The notes under the pieces: model-generated
What the model saw: only the letters and a program-made list of their open reading frames with translations
Told to the model about the DNA's origin: nothing
Database searches by the model: none
Program-made: the position numbers and the translations under genes
From: Brevundimonas intermedia
Lineage (GTDB): Bacteria; Pseudomonadota; Alphaproteobacteria; Caulobacterales; Caulobacteraceae
DNA length: 64,000 nt
Reading direction: 5' to 3'
Assembly (NCBI RefSeq): GCF_027922165.1
Contig: NZ_BSFD01000009.1
Span: 62,001 to 126,000 of the forward strand
In this document: positions 45,793 to 56,535 of the stretch, piece after piece
Layout: each line of letters begins with the position of its first letter
Numbering within the stretch: the stretch's first letter is position 1

Positions 45793-46587
45793 CTACATAG
45801 TCAGTTCACGGGCGTTTCGCACCCGTGCGATGACGGCCAGATCGACGCCCCGCGCCCCGGCCTCGATCAGGGCGCGAGCGCAGGCCTCGCCGGTTGCGCC
45901 TGTGGTCAACACGTCGTCGATCAGAAGGATGCGCCGGCCCTTGATCCGGCGGCGTCCGGCCTCGGTGACGGCGAAGGCCGTCTTCACGTTCAGCCGCCGC
46001 CCTCTCCGGCTCTTGCCGCCCTGGCTGTCGGTGTGGCTGGTGCGAACCAGGGCGTCCGGCAGATAGTCCAGCCTGGCCTGGCGAGCCAGGGGACGGGCGA
46101 CCTCGGCCGCCTGATTGAACCGTCGTGACAGCAGGCGGAACGGGTGCAGGGGCACGGGGACCACGGCGTCGGCCTCCTCGATCAGATCGGCGGCGGCCCG
46201 GCCGATCCAGCGGGCGAACAGGGGGGCGAACTGCTGCTGGTCGCCGTGCTTGAACCGCAGGATCAGGCCGCGCGAATGGTCGTCATACAGGCAGGCGGCC
46301 CGCGCCCTCTGGAACCTGTAGGGCTGGGCGATACAGGCGGCGCAGCGGGTCTCCGCGAACGCCCCGCCGTCGAATTCGAAGGCCGCGCCGCAGCCGTCGC
46401 AGACCGGCGCCTCCAGGAATTTGATCCGGCTCCAGGCGTCGGGAGTCAGCCCCGCCGCCGCCGTCGCCTCGCGGCTGTCATGGGCCAGGGGCGGCAGGAC
46501 CAGGTCGGCCAAGCCGCGCCCCACATCGCGCAACTGACGTCCCGCCCCTTCCCAGGCGCGCCGCCAGCCCCCATCCTGCACATCCAT
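45793..46587 (-). CDS. comF: ComF family phosphoribosyltransferase-like protein
   Basis: 264 residues from the ATG at 46587. The N-terminal part has two Cys-x2-Cys pairs (VCDGCGAAF and CAACIAQPY) that likely bind zinc. The C-terminal phosphoribosyltransferase-like domain has ADAVVPVPLHPFRLLSRRFNQ and the PRPP-type loop ILLIDDVLTTGATGEACARAL. ComF is required for DNA uptake in competent bacteria; its function elsewhere is unclear. The start codon overlaps the divergent methyltransferase start within the same CATG. Confidence 0.92.
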   Translation of the reverse strand: MDVQDGGWRRAWEGAGRQLRDVGRGLADLVLPPLAHDSREATAAAGLTPDAWSRIKFLEAPVCDGCGAAFEFDGGAFAETRCAACIAQPYRFQRARAACLYDDHSRGLILRFKHGDQQQFAPLFARWIGRAAADLIEEADAVVPVPLHPFRLLSRRFNQAAEVARPLARQARLDYLPDALVRTSHTDSQGGKSRRGRRLNVKTAFAVTEAGRRRIKGRRILLIDDVLTTGATGEACARALIEAGARGVDLAVIARVRNARELTM

Positions 46588-47479
46588 GACCGCCTCCCCC
46601 GAAGCCCCGCCCCGCATTTTCGACGCCCGCCGGCGCGAGGCCCGTCTGGCCCGCGCCGCCCATCGGCTGCACCAGGCCGACTTCCTGCACGTCCGGGCGG
46701 CCGAGAACGCCGCGGGCAGCCTGGAGGCTATCCTGCGCGAATTTCCGGTCGCCGTCGATCTCTCGGCCCATTCCGGCCCCTTCGCCCACGCCCTGGCGGC
46801 CAGCGACGCCGCCGGCCGGGTGGGTGCGGTCGCCACGCCCACCTCGCGCACCGAACGGGCTGCGCCGGGCGCCGCCGCCTTGCCGCTGGCGGACGACTCG
46901 ACCGACCTGATCGTGTCCCTGCTCAGCCTGCACTGGGCCAACGACCTGCCCGGCGCCCTGGCCCAGATCCGGCGCGCCCTGAAGCCGGACGGCCTGTTCA
47001 TCGGCACCCTGTTCGGGGCGGGCACCCTGAAAGAGCTGCGCTCGGTCCTTACCGAGGCGGAACTGGCCGAGCGCGGCGGCGCCCAGGCGCGGGTCTCGCC
47101 CTTTGCGGACGGCTATGACGGGGCTGCCCTGTTGCAGCGCGCCGGCTTCGCCCTGCCAGTGTCCGACGTGGACCGGTTCACCGTCCGCTATCCCGACCTG
47201 TTCGCCCTGGTCCGCGACCTGCGCGCCATGGGCGAGACCAATGTGCTGCACGGCCCGATCCGGCCGCTGAGCCGGGCCGTGATCGCCCGCGCCGCGCGCC
47301 TTTACGCCGAACGTCACGCCGACGCCGGCGGCCGCATCCCCGCCACCTTTGAGATCATTCATCTGGCCGGATGGAAGCCGCACGAAAGCCAGCAGAAGCC
47401 GCTGGCGCGCGGGTCGGCCAAGGTCCGGCTGGCGGACGCGCTGGGGGTGAAGGAAATGACCGGCGACGAGATCGATTGA
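46586..47479 (+). CDS. NDUFAF5/BioC-like SAM-dependent methyltransferase domain protein
   Basis: 297 residues. It opens with RIFDARRREARLARAAHRL, a segment characteristic of the NDUFAF5-like family. The methyltransferase region is degenerate at motif I (VDLSAHSGPFAHAL) but retains LPLADDSTDLIVSLLSLHWANDLPGAL (quoted as LIVSLLSLHWANDLPG) and ALKPDGLFIGTLFG. Mitochondrial NDUFAF5 hydroxylates an arginine in a complex I subunit; a similar role here is possible. It is divergent from comF. Confidence 0.85.
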   Translation: MTASPEAPPRIFDARRREARLARAAHRLHQADFLHVRAAENAAGSLEAILREFPVAVDLSAHSGPFAHALAASDAAGRVGAVATPTSRTERAAPGAAALPLADDSTDLIVSLLSLHWANDLPGALAQIRRALKPDGLFIGTLFGAGTLKELRSVLTEAELAERGGAQARVSPFADGYDGAALLQRAGFALPVSDVDRFTVRYPDLFALVRDLRAMGETNVLHGPIRPLSRAVIARAARLYAERHADAGGRIPATFEIIHLAGWKPHESQQKPLARGSAKVRLADALGVKEMTGDEID

Positions 47480-47485
47480 AGGCGA

Positions 47486-47665
47486 TCAGCCCTTCAAGGC
47501 GTCGGAAATCTTCTGCATCGTCCGGCCGTAGCTGCCCTCGTTCGATCCGCCGATGGCGGCGAGGCCGCTGATGATGACCAGAACGATCAGGGCGCAGATC
47601 AGGCCATATTCGATGGCGGTGGCGCCGTCCTCGTCGTTCAGGAACCGGGCGATGAAACGTCTCAT
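47486..47665 (-). CDS. Flp/Fap family type IVb pilin
   Basis: 59-residue ORF. MRRFIARFLNDEDGATAIEY contains the pilin hallmark: a Gly/Ala cleavage region, Glu19 and Tyr20. A hydrophobic helix (GLICALIVLVIISGLAAIG) follows. The prepilin peptidase would cut after Gly14. Such small pilins build tight-adherence (Tad/Flp) fibres and holdfast-associated pili in Caulobacter relatives. No cpa/tad genes are adjacent, so it is an orphan subunit. It lies 25 bp downstream of mutT. Confidence 0.88.
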   Translation of the reverse strand: MRRFIARFLNDEDGATAIEYGLICALIVLVIISGLAAIGGSNEGSYGRTMQKISDALKG

Positions 47666-47690
47666 GGCCGGCCTCCCTGGTCGGCGGTGA

Positions 47691-48101
47691 TCAGAGCAGG
47701 TCGCGCAACCAGGCGACCAGAGGTTCGTCCGCCGGCGGCATGGGATAGTCCGAAAGCTTGTCCGGCTTCACCCAGGCCAGGCCGTCGTGTTCACGCGCCG
47801 TGACCACGCCGTCCCACCGTCGGCACAGATACAATGGCATCAACAGGTGAAAGGAATCGTAAGCGTGGCTGGCGAAGACGAAGGGCGCCAAGCAGGATTC
47901 GCTGACGGTGACGCCCAGCTCCTCCTGCAATTCGCGGATCAAGGCCGCCTCGGGCCGCTCGCCGGGCTCGACCTTGCCGCCCGGAAACTCCCACAGGCCG
48001 GCCAGTTTCTTGCCCTCTGGCCGTTTCGCGATCAGCACCCGCCCGTCCACATCGATCAGGGCGACGGCGACGACAAGGACGGTGGGGAGGGTTTCAGTCA
48101 T
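47691..48101 (-). CDS. mutT: NUDIX 8-oxo-dGTP diphosphatase (MutT)
   Basis: 136 residues. The Nudix box is complete, GKVEPGERPEAALIRELQEE followed by LG, and the N-terminus LVVAVALIDVDGRVLIAKRP fits MutT. It removes 8-oxo-dGTP from the nucleotide pool. Its ATG overlaps the toxin stop (ATGA), so the upstream TA genes are in its transcription unit. In related bacteria mutT is often close to argJ. Confidence 0.93.
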   Translation of the reverse strand: MTETLPTVLVVAVALIDVDGRVLIAKRPEGKKLAGLWEFPGGKVEPGERPEAALIRELQEELGVTVSESCLAPFVFASHAYDSFHLLMPLYLCRRWDGVVTAREHDGLAWVKPDKLSDYPMPPADEPLVAWLRDLL

Positions 48102-48394
48102 TCGTCAAACAGCTTTCGCAGATCATAACCCGCATAGACCACGTCCAGCAGCAAGAGGCCGTCGTCGCGGATCTGGTAGAGAAGATGAAGGCGCCGCGCC
48201 GCCAGCCCCATGCGCAGTGTCGGGTCGCCACCCACAGCAGGACAGCTTTCTGGATATTCGCTTATGCGATCAAGCAAGTGACCTAAGGCGTCGCGCAGCC
48301 TGCGAGCCCCCGCAGGGCTTTCCTGGGCGATCGAAACCATCAAATCGGCGAGCTGAGCCTGCGCCCTTGCAGAAAGTCGGACGTCAACGCCCAC
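48098..48394 (-). CDS. RelE/ParE family toxin
   Basis: 98 residues from a GTG at 48392-48394; an in-frame TTG at 48415 would add seven residues. The fold begins VDVRLSARAQAQLADLMVSI, with the conserved ISEYPESCPAVGG and a basic pair in ARRLHLLYQIRDDG, ending in YAGYDLRKLF, all features of ParE/RelE-type toxins (gyrase or ribosome-dependent mRNA). It overlaps its antitoxin and the downstream mutT. Confidence 0.85.
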   Translation of the reverse strand: MGVDVRLSARAQAQLADLMVSIAQESPAGARRLRDALGHLLDRISEYPESCPAVGGDPTLRMGLAARRLHLLYQIRDDGLLLLDVVYAGYDLRKLFDE

Positions 48395-48611
48395 GTTCGG
48401 CTTCGACCCCGTCAATCAATTGATCAAGATCGGCCAACACTTCTGTCGCGGCTCGCGCGGGCGCCGCCTCGGCGTCCTCAATGGACCGTGCGACCCAGGC
48501 CATGGCCTCCGCCGAAGGCGATGGTCCACGCAGGTCGTCGATCAGTTGCTGGCTGACCATCGGCCCGTCCATGCGAGCATAGGGATCGAATGGTTTCGGC
48601 TTCGCGCTCAT
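48384..48611 (-). CDS. Antitoxin of ParE/RelE-type TA module
   Basis: 75-residue acidic protein upstream of and overlapping the toxin, the usual order for a type II module. No clear ribbon-helix-helix motif is visible at the start (MSAKPKPFDPYARMDGPM). The C-terminal half is helical and acidic (ARSIEDAEAAPARA, LADLDQLIDGVEAE) and would wrap the toxin. Assignment rests on size and position more than on family motifs. Confidence 0.72.
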   Translation of the reverse strand: MSAKPKPFDPYARMDGPMVSQQLIDDLRGPSPSAEAMAWVARSIEDAEAAPARAATEVLADLDQLIDGVEAERGR

Positions 48612-48631
48612 GCCCTCACCTTACCACGAAA

Positions 48632-50026
48632 TCAGCTGCGATAATCGCCGTTGATCTCGATATAGCCCTTGGTCAGATCGCAGGTCCAAACCGTGGCCGA
48701 GGCCCGGCCCGCGCCCACATCCACGGTGATGTCGATCTCGGCGCTCTTCATATAGGCCGTCATGGCCGCCTCGTCGTAGGTCGGGGACGGAGCGCCGTCG
48801 ACGGCGGCCTGGTGCGGGCCGAACTTGATCGCCAGACGGTCGCGGTCCACCGGCTCCTCGGTCTTGCCCACGGCCATGACGACCCGGCCCCAGTTGGCGT
48901 CCTGACCGGCGATGGCGGTCTTGACCAGGGGGCTGTCGGCGATGGACTTGGCCAGCTTGCGGGCCGAGGCGGGGCTGGCGGCGCCGTCCACCGTCACCTT
49001 GACGAACTTGGTCGCCCCCTCGCCGTCGCGCACCAGCTGGTGCGCCAGGTCCAGCATCACCTTGTCCAGGGCCGCCGAGAAGCTCTTCAACCGCCGGTCG
49101 CCGACCCGACCGATCCGCGGCGCGCCCGAGGCGCCGGTGGCGAACAACAGGGCCGTGTCATTGGTCGAGGTGTCGCCGTCCACCGTCACGCTGTTGAAGG
49201 TGGTGCGAACGTGCAGACCCAGCAGGGCCTGAAGCACGTTCGGATGGATGTCGGCGTCGGTGACGATGAAGGCCAGCATGGTGGCCATGTCCGGCGCGAT
49301 CATGCCCGATCCCTTGGCGATCCCGGCGATCCGGACCTTGTAGCCCTCGATCTCGGCCTCGGCGTAGGACCCCTTGGGGAAGGTGTCGGTGGTCATGATG
49401 CCGCGTCCGGCCCGCGCCCACTGCTCGGACGGATGGATGTCGGCGTCCAGGCCGGCCTCGATCTCGGGCAGTTTGGACACGATCTTCTTGTCGTCCAGCA
49501 CCACGCCGATCACCCCGGTCGAGGCCAGCATGACGTCGCGCTGGCGGCAGCCGAACCGTTTGGCCACCTCGGAGGCGGCGCGGCGGGCGGCGTCGGCGCC
49601 GGCCTTGCCGGTGAAGGCGTTGGCGCAACCGGCGTTGACCACCAGGGCGCGCACGTCCTTGCCGCCCTCTGCCCCGCCCAGCGCCTTCTTGCACCAGTCC
49701 ACCGGCGCAGAGCCGATCTTGTGGCGGGTGAAGACGCCGGCGCAGCTGGTGCCCCGCGCGAACCGGAACACCACCAAGTCATCACGCTCATGCTTGTAGA
49801 AGCCGGCGCGGGCGGTGGCGATCTCGACCCCGCCGATGGGGGGAATCGTGGGGAAGGGCACGGCCAGGGGCGAGAGGGCCAGGCCCGGCTTGCCGGCGGT
49901 CGGGGCGGGCGCGGCGGCGGGTTCGGCCGCGCGGGTGGCGCGTTTCAGGGCCGTGGCGAAGGGGTCGAGGGCCTTTTCGAACGCCTGTTCGATCTTCTGG
50001 CCGGTGGTCGAGGGGGTCTTGGTCAT
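48632..50026 (-). CDS. argJ: Bifunctional ornithine acetyltransferase/N-acetylglutamate synthase
   Basis: 464 residues, including an extra Ala/Pro-rich N-terminus of about 45 residues. The autocleavage site lies in GSGMIAPDMATMLAF, where the Ala-Thr bond is cut to give alpha and beta chains with Thr as nucleophile. It transfers acetyl from N-acetylornithine to glutamate in the arginine pathway. It begins 1 bp after the PPIase stop, so the two are co-transcribed. Confidence 0.96.
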   Translation of the reverse strand: MTKTPSTTGQKIEQAFEKALDPFATALKRATRAAEPAAAPAPTAGKPGLALSPLAVPFPTIPPIGGVEIATARAGFYKHERDDLVVFRFARGTSCAGVFTRHKIGSAPVDWCKKALGGAEGGKDVRALVVNAGCANAFTGKAGADAARRAASEVAKRFGCRQRDVMLASTGVIGVVLDDKKIVSKLPEIEAGLDADIHPSEQWARAGRGIMTTDTFPKGSYAEAEIEGYKVRIAGIAKGSGMIAPDMATMLAFIVTDADIHPNVLQALLGLHVRTTFNSVTVDGDTSTNDTALLFATGASGAPRIGRVGDRRLKSFSAALDKVMLDLAHQLVRDGEGATKFVKVTVDGAASPASARKLAKSIADSPLVKTAIAGQDANWGRVVMAVGKTEEPVDRDRLAIKFGPHQAAVDGAPSPTYDEAAMTAYMKSAEIDITVDVGAGRASATVWTCDLTKGYIEINGDYRS

Positions 50027-50027
50027 G

Positions 50028-50984
50028 TCAGGCGGCCGGAGCGGGAACTGGAGCGGGAACGGAGGTCGGGGAAGAGGCGGCGGGCGCTAGAGGCTGAGCC
50101 GAAGCGGGTTCCTGATCCTGTCCGGCGCTCTCGCCCGACAGCAGGACATCGACCTTGGCCTTGCCGCGCAACTGCTCCAGCAACTGCCGCACGCCTTCAT
50201 AGGTCAGATACCGGACGATCTGCGGCCGCGCCTGTTCCAGGGTCGGCGGGCTTTCCTTGCGGCGGTCCTCGACGCGCAGCACGGCCCAGCCGCCCTCGGT
50301 CTGGAACGGTCCGACGGTCGAGCCCGCCGGTCGGTCCCGAAGCGCCCCGGCATAGGCCTGCGGCATGACGTCCAAGGTCGAATAGCCCAGATCCCCGCCG
50401 GAAAACCGCGTCGCCTCGTCCACGGACCGCTCCATGGCCACGGCCTCGAAGCTGGCGCCCTGGCCCAGAATGCCGATGACGGCGTCGGCCTCGGCCTTGG
50501 TGCGCGACAGGATCAGGCGGACGCGGATTTCCTCCGACGTCTTCGCCAGACGCAGCTGCTCATTATAGAGGGTCTGGACGGCCTCGTCGGAAATCGCGCC
50601 GTTGACCACGCTCTCGACCAGCATGTCGCCCAGAATTCTTTCGCGCGTGGCTTCCAGCCGGCGTTGCGCCAGGGGCGAGGCGTCCAGGCGGCGGCGCTCC
50701 GCCTCCCGCGCCAGCAGTTTCTGATCGATAACCTCGTCCAGGACCCGGCGGAATAGGTCAGAGGTCACGTCCAGGGGTTCGCCCTCGCCGACCAGGCCTT
50801 GGGCCACCGCCTCGCGTTTGACGTCCGAGGCCCAGACGGTTTCGTCCAGGACCCTGGCCACCGCGCGATCCCCGGGTTCAGGCGCCTGATCCCCGCCGCC
50901 GCCCCGCGAACAGGCGGACACCGTCAGCGCCGCGGCCAGAACCACGATCAAAAACAGGCCTGAAACTCGCGGAAATGGGGTCAA
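50028..50984 (-). CDS. Peptidylprolyl isomerase lipoprotein (parvulin, PrsA/SurA-like)
   Basis: 318 residues. The signal peptide ends in the lipobox TVSAC, so it is likely lipidated and membrane anchored. A SurA-N-like helical region precedes a parvulin domain with [18 protein letters not shown] and [20 protein letters not shown]. An Ala/Pro tail closes it. It helps fold exported proteins. Its neighbour across the promoter region is secA, which fits a role in export. Confidence 0.9.
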   Translation of the reverse strand: MTPFPRVSGLFLIVVLAAALTVSACSRGGGGDQAPEPGDRAVARVLDETVWASDVKREAVAQGLVGEGEPLDVTSDLFRRVLDEVIDQKLLAREAERRRLDASPLAQRRLEATRERILGDMLVESVVNGAISDEAVQTLYNEQLRLAKTSEEIRVRLILSRTKAEADAVIGILGQGASFEAVAMERSVDEATRFSGGDLGYSTLDVMPQAYAGALRDRPAGSTVGPFQTEGGWAVLRVEDRRKESPPTLEQARPQIVRYLTYEGVRQLLEQLRGKAKVDVLLSGESAGQDQEPASAQPLAPAASSPTSVPAPVPAPAA

Positions 50985-51022
50985 GAGAGGGCTCCGTCGA
51001 AGGCGGCCGAAAGCCCCTCGCG

Positions 51023-51050
51023 TTGACAGGGGTTAGGCCGGTGCTTAAGT
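51023..51050 (+). promoter_or_regulatory. Possible sigma-70 promoter of secA
   Basis: TTGACA (51023-51028), a 16-bp spacer and TTAAGT (51045-51050), about 180 bp upstream of the secA ATG. The -35 box is perfect but the -10 box is weak, so this is tentative. The leader between it and secA shows no other clear element. The same gap must also hold the leftward PPIase promoter. Confidence 0.35.
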
Positions 51051-51229
51051 CCCGCCTGCGCCCAAGTCGAGGGGTTTTGATCGTCTGCGCGGCCCTTCGC
51101 GCGCGCCAGTTCCGGCGCACCGGGGTCGCCATCGGTTCGGGCCCCTCTTGCGGCGTCCGTACCGCCGCCCCTCTCGGGATTTCCAGAGCCGCTCAGCTCG
51201 CAGACGCTCGACCGCTTACCGGATCCAAT

Positions 51230-54079
<2,850 letters not shown>

Positions 54080-54090
54080 GGACCGACATC

Positions 54091-54137
54091 CCCAGTTCCG
54101 TCACCCTCGGGACAAGCCCGAGGGTGACGGAACTGGG
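54091..54137. terminator. Long palindromic terminator-like repeat after secA
   Basis: A perfect 21-bp stem (CCCAGTTCCGTCACCCTCGGG and its complement, quoted as CCCAGTTCCGTCACC plus CTCGGG) has a 5-nt loop, ACAAG. It begins 11 bp after the secA stop and is between convergent genes. It shares its core with the repeat at 25799-25825. It is a very stable hairpin but lacks a T-run. Confidence 0.7.
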
Positions 54138-54152
54138 AGTGCAGGCTCATTA

Positions 54153-54518
54153 TCAGCGCACGACGCGCCTTCGCCCGAACGCGGTCCCCGTCAACAGCGT
54201 TCTGATGAAGAAGAAGATGGCGATGACGATCGCATAGCCCAGGAACAGGGCCAGGGCCGTCATCCAGAAGCTGACCGTCAGGATCGCCGGAAGGGCGAAC
54301 TCGCCGCCGTTCAGCACCGGCAGGATCGCCAGGACGATCAGATGCACCAGGGTCGCGCCCAGGGCGGTCGAGGCCAGCGACCGCCAGTCCGCCATCAGCA
54401 GGGCGGCGATGATGGCGATGATCAGCCCCATCACCTGGTTGACGCCGTCGAAACCGGCGCTGGCCAGACCGGCGATTCCACTCAGGAAGTCGCCGATCTG
54501 ATCGATCAGATTTTCCAT
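54153..54518 (-). CDS. Hypothetical inner membrane protein
   Basis: 121 residues with three predicted transmembrane segments (about 30-45, 50-70 and 80-110) and a basic C-terminus (FGRRRVVR). I do not recognise a family. It is monocistronic, convergent with secA and divergent from the DMT transporter across a gap with two inverted repeats. The amphipathic beginning (MENLIDQIGDFLSGIAG) is intracellular or interfacial. Confidence 0.7.
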   Translation of the reverse strand: MENLIDQIGDFLSGIAGLASAGFDGVNQVMGLIIAIIAALLMADWRSLASTALGATLVHLIVLAILPVLNGGEFALPAILTVSFWMTALALFLGYAIVIAIFFFIRTLLTGTAFGRRRVVR

Positions 54519-54531
54519 CTTATCACCCCTG

Positions 54532-54544
54532 CGAATTAAATTCG
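54532..54544. promoter_or_regulatory. Short palindrome in divergent gap
   Basis: CGAATT-A-AATTCG, 14 bp upstream of the hypothetical membrane gene on its minus-strand side. It could be an operator covering that gene's promoter. Low specificity. Confidence 0.3.
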
Positions 54545-54569
54545 AAAAACGCGCCGGCCAAGCTTGGTC

Positions 54570-54625
54570 GGTTCGTATCGGTTAACGCCGCCTGTGCTTA
54601 AAGGCTCCCTCGCGCGATACGAACC
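54570..54625. promoter_or_regulatory. 11-bp inverted repeat upstream of DMT transporter
   Basis: GGTTCGTATCG at 54570-54580 and its exact complement CGATACGAACC at 54615-54625, with 34 bp between. The centres are about four helical turns apart, which would suit looping or two half-sites for a regulator. It ends 36 bp before the transporter start. Confidence 0.45.
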
Positions 54626-54661
54626 CGGCTACGGTCGGGGCTGCAGGATCTACAGGACGAT

Positions 54662-55600
54662 ATGAAGGCCCGAACCAGCGTCGAAGACATCGCCGGCGGC
54701 ATCGCGCTCCGGGTAGCGGCTGCGGGCGCCTTTTCGATCATGACGGCGACGTTGAAGCTGGCGTCGTTTGACGGGGTGGTGGCGGCCGAGATGCTGTTCT
54801 ACCGCGCCTTCTTCGGCCTGCCGGTCGTGGTGATCTGGGTCTTGACCCAGCCGGGGGGCTTGGCGGGGCTGACGACCCGCCGCCCCTGGGCGCTCGCAGG
54901 CCGCAGCGCTCTGGGCATCGCCTCGATCCTGTGTCTGTTCCAAACCCTGACGATGCTGCCGTTGGCCGACGCCACGACTCTCAGCTTCACCTCACCCATC
55001 TTCGCCACCCTGCTGTCCTTCCTGATCCTGAAGGAGGCGGTGGGGCCGCGCCGCTGGGCCGCCGTTGCGGTCGGCTTCGTCGGGGTGATCATTGTTATGC
55101 GGCCTGTGGCCCTGATCTCTGGCGGCGGGGATCACGCCATCCCTCTGGTCGGGATCGGCTTTGCCCTGGCCGGCGCCCTGCTGACGGCGGGCGTAACCAT
55201 CACCCTGCGCCAGCTGCGCGACACCGAACATGTCGCCGCCATCGTCTTCTGGTTCTTCGCCGCCTCGTCCGTGGTGGGCGCGATCCTGCTGGCCTTTGTC
55301 GGCAAGATGCACAGCCCGGCCACCTTCGGCCTGCTGATCGGTTCGGGCATAGCCGGCGGCCTGGCCCAGCTGTTCATGACGGCCTCGCTGCGCGCCGCCC
55401 CCGTCGCGGTCGTGGCGCCCTTCGACTATCTTCAGATCGTCGGCGCCGTCGTTTTCGGCTGGTGGCTGATGCACGCCACGCCCAGCGCCAATACCTTGGC
55501 CGGCGCCGCCCTCATCGCCGCCAGCGGCCTCTACACCGCCTGGCGCGAACACGTCCGCCGCAAGGACGCCCTCATGCAGACGACCGCGCCGCCGGTTTAG
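54662..55600 (+). CDS. EamA/DMT family transporter
   Basis: 312 residues with ten predicted transmembrane helices in two EamA repeats (first ending about 145, second from about 155). The first repeat includes FTSPIFATLLSFLILKEAVGPRRW (quoted as FTSPIFATLLSFLILKE), typical of the RhaT/EamA family. Likely exports a metabolite; the substrate is unknown. It is convergent with a TetR gene 90 bp away, which could be its regulator. Confidence 0.9.
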   Translation: MKARTSVEDIAGGIALRVAAAGAFSIMTATLKLASFDGVVAAEMLFYRAFFGLPVVVIWVLTQPGGLAGLTTRRPWALAGRSALGIASILCLFQTLTMLPLADATTLSFTSPIFATLLSFLILKEAVGPRRWAAVAVGFVGVIIVMRPVALISGGGDHAIPLVGIGFALAGALLTAGVTITLRQLRDTEHVAAIVFWFFAASSVVGAILLAFVGKMHSPATFGLLIGSGIAGGLAQLFMTASLRAAPVAVVAPFDYLQIVGAVVFGWWLMHATPSANTLAGAALIAASGLYTAWREHVRRKDALMQTTAPPV

Positions 55601-55691
55601 GGCAGGCGGCGAGCCGGAGTGCTCCTGGCGCCCGCCCGCCGGAAAGCGGTGCGGGCTTTGGATGGGGAGGCTTGGAGGGGCCGCCGATCGC

Positions 55692-56333
55692 TTATTTCTT
55701 CGACAGGGCGCCGGCCAGGATGACGTCGATCTGCTTGCCCATATGATCGGACAGGGCTTTGGCGTCCCATTCGTCATAGGCGGCGCGGCGGTAGTTCGAC
55801 AGATAGGCGTCCCAGATCAGTTCGACCAAAAGACGGATGTCGGCGTCCTTGCTCAGTTCGCCCTTCGCGACGGCTTCCTGGAGTATGCCGCCAATAGCCA
55901 AAAGCAGGTTCTTGGTTGCGGCGCGGGCGCGCATTTCGGCGGCCAGGGGCTGGAACCAGGACCGGGCGACGATGGCCTGGAACAGGGGCAGTTGGTCCAG
56001 AGAGGAGTGATAGCCTGCGCTCAGGGCGCCCAGCAGGCGCTGGCGAACCGGCTCGCCCTCGGGCGCGCCGGCCTCGACCACCTCGGCGAGACGCGACATG
56101 TCCTCGGTCAGGACGGCCTCGAACAGTTCGGCCTTGTCCTGGAAGTTCGCGAAGACGGCGCCGGTCGACATGCCGGCCCCCTTGGCGATGTCGCGGATCG
56201 TCGCCGGCTCATAGCCCCGCTCGGCAAACAGCGAGCGCGCGGCGTCCAGAACCTTCTGGCGTGTCCGGATCTTGGCGGCCTGGCGGCGGTTAAGACGGGG
56301 GGCGGCTTCGGTCGAAAGAACGGAATCGGTCAT
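55692..56333 (-). CDS. TetR/AcrR family transcriptional regulator
   Basis: 213 residues. The helix-turn-helix region is RTRQKVLDAARSLFAERGYE and IAKGAGMSTGAVFANFQDK. The C-terminal domain is divergent, as usual in the family. Neighbours are the convergent EamA transporter and a Kef-type antiporter on the same strand to the right, 202 bp away; its target is not obvious. The gap 56334-56535 is low in GC and shows no gene. Confidence 0.9.
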   Translation of the reverse strand: MTDSVLSTEAAPRLNRRQAAKIRTRQKVLDAARSLFAERGYEPATIRDIAKGAGMSTGAVFANFQDKAELFEAVLTEDMSRLAEVVEAGAPEGEPVRQRLLGALSAGYHSSLDQLPLFQAIVARSWFQPLAAEMRARAATKNLLLAIGGILQEAVAKGELSKDADIRLLVELIWDAYLSNYRRAAYDEWDAKALSDHMGKQIDVILAGALSKK

Positions 56334-56535
56334 GAAATCAGGCTTTTACTCTACGCATTTTCGGAAGCCCTGACGGAGCCCGAAGTGGATTGGGTCGTCG
56401 CTTGAACTATGGGGTGAGACGTTTTGACTCTTCGCCCGCCAAACGCGCGATATCGAAGCAGGGCTTGCATCATGGAACCATGACGAAAATGGGTCGCGAA
56501 CGCAGATGTGTGAGCTAAGGATGTGAAATCTAAGC

